5,232 nt of DNA from an uncultured Bacteroidota bacterium. GTDB lineage: Bacteria > Bacteroidota > Bacteroidia > Chitinophagales > Chitinophagaceae. The translations under genes were made by a program, and so were the position numbers. The DNA lies in assembly GCA_903929655.1 (NCBI GenBank), contig CAIYVS010000614.1, positions 1 to 5,232 on the forward strand. Direction: 5' to 3'. The notes under the pieces are model-generated. The model worked only from the letters and a program-made list of their open reading frames with translations, was not told the origin of the DNA and ran no database searches. Of the stretch, positions 1 through 4,889 are shown in pieces (position 1 is the first letter of the stretch; every line of letters starts with the position of its first letter).

Positions 1-66
1 AGACCCATTATTCTCACAATTACAAAACCAAGTCTTTCCAGTAATAACAGGTTGTTTAGTACTCAT
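1..66 (-). pseudogene. hicA: 5' end of a HicA-like mRNA interferase toxin gene, cut by the window edge and probably frameshifted
   Basis: HicA toxins are small double-stranded-RNA-binding-fold RNases that cleave mRNA and are neutralised by HicB. The ATG (64-66) overlaps the hicB stop codon in a TAATG arrangement, typical of translational coupling in a toxin-antitoxin pair. The first 11 codons read MSTKQPVITGK, matching the usual HicA opening (P-V-x-[ST]-G-K). The frame then reads TWFCNCENNGS, which does not resemble HicA, while the +1 frame reads LGFVIVRIMG, which closely resembles the HicA segment LGF-x-x-VR-x-x-G. About eight residues (usually like ELIKxLEK) that should lie between GK and LGF are missing. 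The simplest reading is a small out-of-frame deletion, leaving a dead toxin. Only 22 codons are visible, so the catalytic histidine region cannot be judged, and a sequencing error or a divergent HicA remains possible. Confidence 0.5.
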
Positions 67-293
67 TATACTGCAATTTGCATTTCTATTTCTCTAAAGC
101 CAACAAAATGATTTAGCATTCCGGGTTTTTCTTCCTGAACGCACATTTCAATAACCTCATGTATGTTTTTTATTGCCTCGTCAACTGTTTTTCCATAAGA
201 ATGACAGCCTTTAAAAACAGGGCACGAAACAATATAAATATCATCTTCATCCTGCTCAATTAATATCGGGAAATGAAACTTTTGCATGTTCAT
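66..293 (-). CDS. hicB: HicB-type antitoxin, short single-domain form
   Basis: This 75-residue protein belongs to the HicB (former UPF0150) family: a partial RNase H fold that binds and blocks the HicA RNase in the cytoplasm. The family core is visible as an initial beta strand (FHFPILIEQDEDDIYIVSCP, residues 6-25), the signature GCHSYGKTVDEA (29-40) and the following helix (IKNIHEVIEMCVQEE, 41-55). There is no room for the C-terminal helix-turn-helix or ribbon-helix-helix domain that longer HicB proteins use for autoregulation, so this form probably lacks DNA binding of its own. A second in-frame ATG two codons later is an equally possible start. It lies 14 bases after the DUF4440 gene, and its stop overlaps the presumed hicA start. 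I saw no TAnnTTTG-like promoter just upstream, so it may be read from the upstream string. If hicA is broken, this is an orphan antitoxin. Confidence 0.85.
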   Translation of the reverse strand: MNMQKFHFPILIEQDEDDIYIVSCPVFKGCHSYGKTVDEAIKNIHEVIEMCVQEEKPGMLNHFVGFREIEMQIAV

Positions 294-307
294 AATTCTG
301 TTCTCTT

Positions 308-727
308 TTAATTTTTTACACTTTGCCTGCTAAACAATTGCCATCCTTTCTTTTTCCAAATCCAAACTTGTAATATTTTCAGTTTCAGTTGTAAAGGCTT
401 TCCTGCCATCTCCACATTAAGATTTGCAGTTTCTCTCACAGACGCGGTACTACCGTCCAAAATAATATTGTCAAAATACTGGTCTATCACATTGTAAACG
501 ATCTTACCACTGTACAAGTCATCTATGATATCCTTCCTGGATTGTATCCATCCATTGGAATGGCCATAAGTGATCTTATCGTAAACCAGTTTTTTGATCG
601 TAACAGAATCTTTATTTATAAGCGCTTTATTAAAATCAGCAACCGCCTTCTTTAAACTAACAGAATCGGCCTGTGCAAAAGATGCACCGGCTATAAAAAG
701 AAATACTATTGTAACAATGTAACGCAT
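308..727 (-). CDS. exported NTF2-like protein of the DUF4440 family
   Basis: The 139-residue product starts with a signal peptide: MRY, then the hydrophobic run IVTIVFLFIAGASFA, with cleavage likely around A18-Q or A20-D. It is therefore probably periplasmic or exported. The mature part fits the SnoaL/NTF2-like DUF4440 fold: an opening helix (VADFNKALINKD, 29-40), the family-typical YGHSNG (54-59) followed by a helix starting near K65, and closing strands ending in W129-Q-L-F-S-R-Q. Members are small alpha+beta barrels often of unknown ligand; no enzymatic role can be assigned. The open frame extends upstream to 808 but that part overlaps the preceding gene, and the ATG at 725-727 gives a clean signal peptide, so I chose it. 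It lies 17 bases after the SRPBCC gene and 14 before hicB, so co-transcription with nuo is likely. Why an exported protein sits in a complex I gene string is unclear. Confidence 0.82.
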   Translation of the reverse strand: MRYIVTIVFLFIAGASFAQADSVSLKKAVADFNKALINKDSVTIKKLVYDKITYGHSNGWIQSRKDIIDDLYSGKIVYNVIDQYFDNIILDGSTASVRETANLNVEMAGKPLQLKLKILQVWIWKKKGWQLFSRQSVKN

Positions 728-744
728 GTTTATCGCAACGCTCT

Positions 745-1152
745 TTATATAGTTGTTCTCGTACTTAAAATATATTCTTCCATAGGTCCGAAAAAATGTT
801 CCGACCATCCTTCCTTATGGTTTTCCATTTCTTCTTCATTCGGAAAACCGTTGTGTTTTAAAAAGATCTTCGTTCCTTCCTTATCAGTTTCCAGTTTATA
901 ATAAACTTCAGATGGCTTTGTTTCTTCCGGCCATTCTGTTGTTTTCCAGGTATAAGCCAGTTCCTTATCGCTTATCTTCAGCACATTGCCTGCCACCCAG
1001 CCATCAAACATCTCAAATTCACCACCTGCTTTTTTTTCCACTTTCCCTTCTCCCCCACTCCATGCTCTTATCAATTTTGCATCAGTCAGTAATTTCATAA
1101 CCTGCGCTGGTGTTGCGGGTATCAGAAATTCCAATGTAAGATCGTAAGACAT
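745..1152 (-). CDS. SRPBCC-fold protein of the AHSA1 (Hsp90 ATPase activator homologue) family
   Basis: This 135-residue cytoplasmic protein has the START/Bet v1-like (SRPBCC) helix-grip fold of AHSA1-type proteins. The N-terminal strand and first helix read LEFLIPATPAQVMKLLTD (7-24), then the family-typical RAWSGGEGKVEKKAGGEFEM (29-48), GWVAGNVLKI (51-60), a central sheet (LAYTWKTTEWPEE, 65-77; EVYYKLETDKEGTKIFLKHNGFP, 82-104), and a closing helix starting GWSEHFFGPMEEYI (115-128). The length is normal for single-domain bacterial members. Despite the family name, bacterial AHSA1 proteins are not shown to act on Hsp90; they are thought to bind hydrophobic ligands in the central cavity. The start codon is only 9 bases past the nuoE stop, so translation from the nuo transcript is very likely. 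A link to complex I function or assembly would be speculation; no residue seen here points to it. Confidence 0.88.
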   Translation of the reverse strand: MSYDLTLEFLIPATPAQVMKLLTDAKLIRAWSGGEGKVEKKAGGEFEMFDGWVAGNVLKISDKELAYTWKTTEWPEETKPSEVYYKLETDKEGTKIFLKHNGFPNEEEMENHKEGWSEHFFGPMEEYILSTRTTI

Positions 1153-1161
1153 GAATCAAAC

Positions 1162-1656
1162 TTAGTTTTTAGCTGCTGCCCTTAATTCGTCTATTATCTT
1201 ATCTACCTTTTCTTTTGTCAAAAATTCTTTATAGTTCTTTCCTAACTGCATCATGGGTGCATAACCGCATGCTCCCAAACACTCCGCAGGCTTTAATGTA
1301 AATAAACCATCTGCTGTTGTTTCCCCTTCATTTATTCCCAACTTGTCCTTAATATATTGTATGATCTCATCGCTGCCATTCAGCATACAAGGCCCGGTTC
1401 TGCAAACCTCGAACAAATATTTGCCAACCGGCTTCAGGTTGAACATGCTATAAAAGCTGGCTACCTCATAAACCTCAATCGGTTTAATACTCAGCAGCTC
1501 CGCTACGTAATCCATCACAGGCGCATCCAGCCAACCGCCAAATTCATTCTGTGCCATATGTAAAACAGGTATCAAAGCGCTCTTTTGCTTTCCGTCAGGA
1601 TAGCGTGCGATGATCTCTGTTACTTTGCTTAGTTGTTCCTCACTAAATTTTATCAT
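1162..1656 (-). CDS. nuoE: NADH-quinone oxidoreductase subunit E (24 kDa, 2Fe-2S thioredoxin-like)
   Basis: NuoE is the peripheral-arm subunit of complex I that carries the N1a 2Fe-2S cluster and pairs with the FMN subunit NuoF in the NADH-oxidising module. The 164 residues form the usual N-terminal helical part (HMAQNEFGGWL, 33-43; VYEVASFYSMFNLKPVGKY, 62-80) and a thioredoxin-like C-terminal part. All four cluster ligands are present: C85 and C90 in CRTGPC, and C126 and C130 in ECLGAC. The 36-residue gap between the pairs equals that in the Thermus Nqo2 subunit as I recall it (C83, C88, C124, C128). The start is ATG at 1654-1656, 39 bases downstream of nuoD, with a small hairpin just upstream. 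In many relatives nuoF follows directly; here the next gene is an AHSA1-type protein 9 bases away. Confidence 0.97.
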   Translation of the reverse strand: MIKFSEEQLSKVTEIIARYPDGKQKSALIPVLHMAQNEFGGWLDAPVMDYVAELLSIKPIEVYEVASFYSMFNLKPVGKYLFEVCRTGPCMLNGSDEIIQYIKDKLGINEGETTADGLFTLKPAECLGACGYAPMMQLGKNYKEFLTKEKVDKIIDELRAAAKN

Positions 1657-1664
1657 ATTAGCTA

Positions 1665-1679
1665 TTCGCCTTGGGCGAA
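1665..1679. other. perfect 6-bp hairpin in the nuoD-nuoE gap, 8 bases before the nuoE start
   Basis: TTCGCC (1665-1670), a 3-base loop and GGCGAA (1674-1679) pair perfectly. On the nuo transcript the stem ends 8 bases before the nuoE ATG and occupies the place where a ribosome-binding site would be. It is not followed by a U-run on the transcript strand, so it does not look like a terminator. Confidence 0.6.
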
Positions 1680-1695
1680 AGTTTTATTTTAATAT

Positions 1696-2931
1696 TTATG
1701 CATCCAATTCTCCTGCTATTACATTCAAACTACTCAAAGTAATGATCGCATCGCTGAAAAAGCCGTTCCTTACCATTTCCGGGAAAGCCTGGTAATAAAT
1801 AAAACATGGCCTGCGGAAATGCAAACGATAGGGAGTACGTCCTCCATCGCTTACCAGGTAAAAACCAAGCTCACCATTACCACCTTCTACCGAATGATAT
1901 ACCTCACCGGCAGGAGCATCTATCTCACCCATGATAATTTTGAATTGATAGATCAGGGCCTCCATTTTCGTATATACATCCTCTTTGGGCGGCAAATGGA
2001 AATGGTCTGCTTCCGGAGCATAGAAAATTTCTTTCTGCTCAGGGAACTCTCGTTCTATTTTTTCAATTTTTTCCAGTGCCTGTTTTATGATGCTGTAGCT
2101 TTGCCATATTTCATCATTGCGTACCATATAGCGGTCATAGACATCGCCCACAGTACCCACAGGTATTTTAAAATCAAAATCTTCGTACGAAGAATAAGGT
2201 TGCGCCACGCGTACATCATAATCAACACCGGTAGCACGTAAATTAGGTCCTGTAAAACCATAATTCAGCGCCCTTTCAGCACTTATCGGGCCGGCACCTA
2301 TACAACGGTCCATGAATATCCTGTTACGGTTCATCAGGTTTTCAAACTCTTTCATCGTTTTCGGAAAGGTGTCCATGAACTTTTTCAACTTCGTAAAGGC
2401 AGCAACCGTAAAATTTCTTTCAAAGCCACCTACGCGGCCAATATTAGTCGTGAGGCGTGATCCGCATACCTCTTCAAATATTTCATAGATGAGTTCCCTG
2501 AACTGGAACACATAAGTAAAGCCTGTCAATGCCCCGGTATCAACTGCTACCACCGAATTGCAAACTAAATGGTCCGAAATGCGCGACAACTCCATTATAA
2601 TCACACGCAGGTAATCAACACGCTTGGGTATTTTAATGCCCAGTAATTTTTCGATAGTAGTATGCCAGCCCATATTATTTATAGGCGAGGAACAATAATT
2701 AAGGCGGTCTGTAAGCGTAGTGATCTGGTAATAAGGCCTGCGTTCCGCTATCTTTTCGAAAGCCCGGTGTATATATCCTATGGTTGGCACGGTATCAAGT
2801 ACACGCTCGCCATCTATCTCCATTATGTTCTGGAATACACCATGCGTGGCCGGGTGCGTTGGCCCCAGGTTTAGCGTGGTGGTCTCCTTCTGTAAGGACT
2901 CTTCCGAAAGTTTTATATGATGTTCTGTCAT
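1696..2931 (-). CDS. nuoD: NADH-quinone oxidoreductase subunit D (49 kDa, quinone-site subunit)
   Basis: NuoD lies at the base of the peripheral arm of complex I and forms, with NuoB, the quinone reduction chamber. The 411-residue product is a separate polypeptide, not the NuoCD fusion of enterobacteria. The N-terminal loop GPTHPATHG carries the quinone-headgroup histidine (H30), and RLNYCSS carries the matching tyrosine (Y79); their 49-residue spacing equals that of H38 and Y87 in Thermus Nqo4. Other family blocks are GYIHRAFEK (near 52-60), RISDHLVC, GRVGGFERNF, GAGPISAERALNYGFTGPNLRATG and the C-terminal RRPCFIYYQAF. The open frame reaches a TTG at 2937, but the ATG at 2929-2931 is two codons further in and is the more likely start. 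It follows nuoC by 41 bases. The last residues are GELDA, where many family members end in D-R. Confidence 0.97.
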   Translation of the reverse strand: MTEHHIKLSEESLQKETTTLNLGPTHPATHGVFQNIMEIDGERVLDTVPTIGYIHRAFEKIAERRPYYQITTLTDRLNYCSSPINNMGWHTTIEKLLGIKIPKRVDYLRVIIMELSRISDHLVCNSVVAVDTGALTGFTYVFQFRELIYEIFEEVCGSRLTTNIGRVGGFERNFTVAAFTKLKKFMDTFPKTMKEFENLMNRNRIFMDRCIGAGPISAERALNYGFTGPNLRATGVDYDVRVAQPYSSYEDFDFKIPVGTVGDVYDRYMVRNDEIWQSYSIIKQALEKIEKIEREFPEQKEIFYAPEADHFHLPPKEDVYTKMEALIYQFKIIMGEIDAPAGEVYHSVEGGNGELGFYLVSDGGRTPYRLHFRRPCFIYYQAFPEMVRNGFFSDAIITLSSLNVIAGELDA

Positions 2932-2938
2932 ACTCAAA

Positions 2939-2954
2939 TCCCGAAGTTTCGGGA
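2939..2954. other. perfect hairpin in the nuoC-nuoD gap, 7 bases before the nuoD start
   Basis: TCCCGAAGTTTCGGGA is a perfect inverted repeat with 7-base arms and a 2-base centre; on the transcript it can fold as a 6-bp stem with a 4-base loop. It ends 7 bases before the likely nuoD ATG, and the alternative TTG codon lies inside those 7 bases. No U-run follows, so it is not a terminator. It could be a stand-alone copy of a genomic palindromic repeat. Confidence 0.65.
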
Positions 2955-2972
2955 CTAATTTCTTTTTACTTT

Positions 2973-3491
2973 TTATACAATTGTACCACCCCTGCCAAAC
3001 ATTTCATCATCTTTATCTACACGCGTTGGGTCTTCCATCGGGTATTCTTTACGCATCGGGAAATAGTCCATTTCATCCACGTTCAAAATACGTATCAGGT
3101 TAGGATGCCCCACAAAATTAAACCCAAAGAAATCGTAAGTTTCCCTTTCCATCCAGTTGGCTGCAGAAAAAAGTTGGGTTGCTGTGAAAACATCCGGCCT
3201 TTCAACAGGCACATATATCTTCATACGAAGACGTATATTATCTTTCAGGTTGTGCAAATGATAGACAACAGACAATTCTTCACCTTTTCTATCCGGAAAA
3301 TGTACACCTGTAAGATCTGTAAGAAAACGGAAACACAATGTCTCATCATCATACAAAAATTGCATCACCTTCATATTTAATTCTGCCGGAGCTCTGAATG
3401 TAAGCAAGCCATAAGGTTCGCCCCATTCCACCAGTACACCGGGAAATTTTTCGTTTAGCTTCTCTTTTATTATTTCATTTGTCAAAACCAT
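2973..3491 (-). CDS. nuoC: NADH-quinone oxidoreductase subunit C (30 kDa)
   Basis: NuoC is a peripheral-arm subunit of complex I without redox centres; it braces NuoD and NuoB in the connecting module. The 172-residue product shows the complex I 30-kDa signature at residues 115-136 (ERETYDFFGFNFVGHP continuing to NLIRIL): E115-R-E, aromatic/acidic pair, then H129, R134 and I135 at the expected spacing. It ends with PMRKEYPMEDPTR (145-157), equivalent to the P-L-R-K-D-Y-P block of the family. The alpha/beta part before it (CFRFLTDLTGVHFPD, 53-67; ELSVVYHLHNLKDN, 72-85) is typical. The start is ATG at 3489-3491, preceded by an A-rich leader on the coding strand with no Shine-Dalgarno-like site. 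The gap to nuoB is 39 bases and to nuoD 41. Confidence 0.96.
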   Translation of the reverse strand: MVLTNEIIKEKLNEKFPGVLVEWGEPYGLLTFRAPAELNMKVMQFLYDDETLCFRFLTDLTGVHFPDRKGEELSVVYHLHNLKDNIRLRMKIYVPVERPDVFTATQLFSAANWMERETYDFFGFNFVGHPNLIRILNVDEMDYFPMRKEYPMEDPTRVDKDDEMFGRGGTIV

Positions 3492-3499
3492 TCTTGTTA

Positions 3500-3527
3500 T
3501 TTTGAATTTTGGCTTTTGATTTTTGAC
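3500..3527. repeat. four tandem heptamers in the nuoB-nuoC gap
   Basis: Four consecutive 7-base units (TTTTGAA, TTTTGGC, TTTTGAT, TTTTGAC) occupy most of the 39-base spacer; on the coding strand each reads NNCAAAA. On the transcript this makes an unstructured A-rich leader before nuoC, a kind of sequence thought to help initiation in Bacteroidota, which rely little on Shine-Dalgarno pairing. It may have arisen by slippage. Confidence 0.6.
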
Positions 3528-3530
3528 TTT

Positions 3531-4094
3531 TTATTGTATCCCATATTCTGCCATCAGCGCTTTATACTGCGGGCTGTTCCTTCTGCGCATACTTTCATTT
3601 TGTACAATGTCCTGCAGCCTCATCACACCGTCCAGGATAGCCTCCGGGCGGGGCGGGCAACCTGAAACATATACGTCCACAGGTATCACCTGGTCAATCC
3701 CCTGCAATACAGGGTATGAATCAAAGATTCCACCGGTACAAGCACAAGCCCCTATAGCGATCACCCAACGGGGTTCTGCCATCTGCAAATAAACCTGTCT
3801 TAAAATCGGACCCATTTTTTTAGCAATGGTACCTGCCACTAAAAGCATATCGCACTGGCGTGGAGTAAAACCCATACGCTCCGAACCAAAACGTGCCAGG
3901 TCGTAATTGGCACCCATAGTAGCCATAAATTCGATACCACAGCATGAAGTAGCAAAAGGTAAAGGCCATAAAGAATTTTTACGGCCAAGACCTACAAACT
4001 TATCCAAACTCGTGGCCATAAATCCTTCACCGGAATACCCTTCGGGTATCTCCACAGGCTTCACATTCGTATTATACTGAACCGGACGAGGCAT
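3531..4094 (-). CDS. nuoB: NADH-quinone oxidoreductase subunit B (20 kDa, N2 cluster subunit)
   Basis: NuoB carries the terminal 4Fe-4S cluster N2, which hands electrons to quinone at the NuoB-NuoD interface of complex I. All four N2 ligands are visible in the 187-residue product: the adjacent pair C51-C52 in TSCCGIEFM, C117 in GACACTGG, and C146 in VSGCPPRPE. Their spacing (65 and 29 residues) matches the Thermus Nqo6 pattern C45, C46, C111, C140. Other conserved blocks are ARFGSERMGFTPRQCDMLLVAGTI (67-90, including the start of the nickel-hydrogenase-like fold) and the helix after PPRPEAILDGVMRLQ. Two extra cysteines, C81 and C119, are not N2 ligands. The start is ATG at 4092-4094. The gene is separated from nuoA by an unusually long 105-base spacer containing a REP-like inverted pair, and from nuoC by 39 bases. 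Confidence 0.97.
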   Translation of the reverse strand: MPRPVQYNTNVKPVEIPEGYSGEGFMATSLDKFVGLGRKNSLWPLPFATSCCGIEFMATMGANYDLARFGSERMGFTPRQCDMLLVAGTIAKKMGPILRQVYLQMAEPRWVIAIGACACTGGIFDSYPVLQGIDQVIPVDVYVSGCPPRPEAILDGVMRLQDIVQNESMRRRNSPQYKALMAEYGIQ

Positions 4095-4100
4095 ATCTTA

Positions 4101-4201
4101 AAACCCTCCTAAGCTCCCTGAAGGGAGAAATTTAAAATCGTTATTAATAAAATCAACTTCATTATGTCTTAACACGCCTCCCCTTTAGGGGTCGGGGGTT
4201 T
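4101..4201. repeat. pair of inverted REP-like units filling the nuoA-nuoB spacer
   Basis: The two ends of this spacer are imperfect inverted copies of one unit. The left unit, 4101-4127 on the plus strand, begins AAACCCTCC and ends with the hairpin CTCCCT-GA-AGGGAG (4114-4127). The right unit, 4201-4177 on the minus strand, begins AAACCCCCGA and ends with CCCCT-AA-AGGGG (4191-4180) followed by AGG. Aligned, both read AAACCC, a few C-rich bases, then CCCTnAAGGG and an AG. About 50 AT-rich bases separate them. The layout resembles a bacterial interspersed pair of palindromic repeats or a very small MITE. Its outer edge lies within the nuoA stop codon (TAA, 4202-4200) and the inner edge is 6 bases from the nuoB ATG. 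Whether it occurs elsewhere in the genome cannot be seen here. Confidence 0.6.
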
Positions 4202-4592
4202 AGTCTTCCCATTCCAACGCTTTCTTTTTTATGATATAGAAAAATCCACAAAAAAAGAATCCTACAAATAGCAACACTGCGTAAAATCCATCTTTCCCCA
4301 GCTCCCTAAAGTTTACGGCATAAGGATAGAAAAATATCACTTCCACATCAAAAAGCACAAATAATATAGCAACAAGAAAATATTTAATTGCCATTGGCTG
4401 ACGGGCATTACCCACAGAGGGGATCCCGCTTTCAAAATTGGCTAATTTGTCATGTGTTTTTCTTTTAGGGCCTAAAAGGTGTGTAGCAGCCATCATTACG
4501 ATCACGAAACCAATTGCAATGGCCAATTGAAGGGCAACCGGGAAATAGTTGAAAGGTGTATTTTGATCCACCGCCAGCAGTAAAAATTTCAT
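4200..4592 (-). CDS. nuoA: NADH-quinone oxidoreductase subunit A (membrane subunit)
   Basis: NuoA is a small membrane subunit of complex I near the quinone entry site, contacting NuoH, NuoJ and NuoK. The 130-residue product has the expected three membrane helices at about residues 17-40, 68-93 and 102-122. The loop between the first two holds the family block FESGIPSVGNARQPM (53-67), with E54 conserved, and the second helix holds LFVLFDVEVIFFYPYA (77-92) with conserved D82 and E84. The positive cluster after helix 3 (IKKKALEWED) is a normal cytoplasmic tail. The start is ATG at 4590-4592. It is the first gene of the nuo string: upstream is a divergent intergenic region with a good promoter match, and no same-strand gene precedes it in the window. 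Confidence 0.96.
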   Translation of the reverse strand: MKFLLLAVDQNTPFNYFPVALQLAIAIGFVIVMMAATHLLGPKRKTHDKLANFESGIPSVGNARQPMAIKYFLVAILFVLFDVEVIFFYPYAVNFRELGKDGFYAVLLFVGFFFCGFFYIIKKKALEWED

Positions 4593-4610
4593 ACGTTGTC
4601 TTTACTCCAA

Positions 4611-4626
4611 AATGAAGTGTTTCATT
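4611..4626. other. palindrome in the nuoA leader
   Basis: AATGAAGTGTTTCATT has perfect 6-base arms around GTGT. It lies 18 bases before the nuoA ATG, at or just after the transcription start implied by the promoter call, so it could form a weak 5' hairpin on the nuo mRNA or be an operator. The region is AT-rich and a chance palindrome is possible. Confidence 0.35.
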
Positions 4627-4628
4627 AA

Positions 4629-4665
4629 GAATTAGCAAAGGTAGATGTAAGTAGCGAATTAGCAA
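4629..4665. repeat. direct repeat of a decamer overlapping the nuo promoter
   Basis: GAATTAGCAA occurs at 4629-4638 and again at 4656-4665, 27 bases apart. One copy overlaps the end of the -7 element and the other contains the -33 TTG. Such placement could be an operator for a repressor binding two direct half-sites, or a by-product of both promoter elements ending in TTG followed by similar AT-rich bases. Confidence 0.5.
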
Positions 4666-4666
4666 G
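4636..4666 (-). promoter_or_regulatory. Bacteroidota-type promoter of the nuo string
   Basis: On the minus strand TACCTTTG (4643-4636) is an exact match to the TAnnTTTG -7 element of the primary sigma factor of Bacteroidota. A TTG within CTTG (4666-4663) stands 19 bases before it, in the place of the -33 element. Transcription would start near 4629, giving a leader of about 37 bases before nuoA. Both elements overlap copies of the decamer TTGCTAATTC. Confidence 0.62.
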
Positions 4667-4682
4667 ATGATTTTGGACATAT

Positions 4683-4703
4683 AAAGTGTTATTTGCACAC
4701 TTT
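4683..4703. promoter_or_regulatory. 7-7-7 inverted repeat upstream of the nuo promoter, candidate activator site
   Basis: AAAGTGT (4683-4689), 7 bases, then ACACTTT (4697-4703) form a perfect inverted repeat. Its centre lies about 64 bases upstream of the inferred nuo transcription start, close to the usual position for a dimeric activator contacting RNA polymerase from upstream. It does not match the E. coli CRP or FNR consensus, so the regulator is unknown. Confidence 0.4.
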
Positions 4704-4835
4704 TAAAAGACAACTTCATTAATTTTTAAAAAATAATTATTTAAAGACTGGAATTTAACATAATAAATATATAAAGGTATTGCCTGTTTCTCTGCGTTCA
4801 ACAAAAAAAGTTCTTTAGCAGGATGAAAATGGCTA

Positions 4836-4863
4836 TTTGTCGAATAATATTATTTATATTTTG
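4836..4863 (+). promoter_or_regulatory. weak candidate promoter for the LamG-type gene
   Basis: TTTG (4836-4839) is followed after 15 bases by TATATTTTG (4855-4863), which resembles TAnnTTTG with one extra T. The spacing is shorter than the usual 17-21 bases. It lies 26 bases before the ATG at 4890. This is the best match in front of this gene but is not strong. Confidence 0.3.
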
Positions 4864-4889
4864 TATTACCTTAGTGTAAAATTTTTCCT

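Noticed and set aside
728..808. Upstream extension of the DUF4440 frame giving 27 more residues.
   Set aside because: It would overlap the end of the AHSA1 gene and hide a textbook signal peptide behind a charged stretch; the internal ATG at 727 is clearly better.
2784..3380. Long plus-strand open frame of 198 codons opposite nuoC and nuoD.
   Set aside because: It is antisense to two well-conserved genes and has a composition rich in His, Tyr and Cys without any domain pattern.
4595..4714. Nine-base inverted repeat GTTGTCTTT (4595-4603) and AAAGACAAC (4706-4714) flanking the nuo promoter.
   Set aside because: The arms are 102 bases apart in AT-rich DNA, do not nest with other repeats, and have no clear regulatory or mobile-element meaning.
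4465..4719. Minus-strand open frame of 84 codons overlapping the start of nuoA.
   Set aside because: It reads nuoA in another frame and crosses the nuo promoter; its sequence has no protein-like pattern.
4154..4721. Direct repeat CAACTTCATTA at 4154-4164 and 4711-4721, one copy in the nuoA-nuoB spacer and one upstream of nuoA.
   Set aside because: An 11-base match is expected by chance a few times in a window of this size, and the flanks do not extend it.
4731..4742. AT-only palindrome AAATAATTATTT in the divergent intergenic region.
   Set aside because: Palindromes made only of A and T are frequent by chance in such AT-rich sequence.
4823..4879. Short plus-strand open frame of 18 hydrophobic residues (MKMAICRIILFIFCITLV) ending 10 bases before the LamG gene, possibly a leader peptide.
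   Set aside because: It contains the best candidate promoter of the LamG gene, so it would lie upstream of the transcript, and it has no spaced ribosome site. The hydrophobic makeup is expected from AT-rich sequence.
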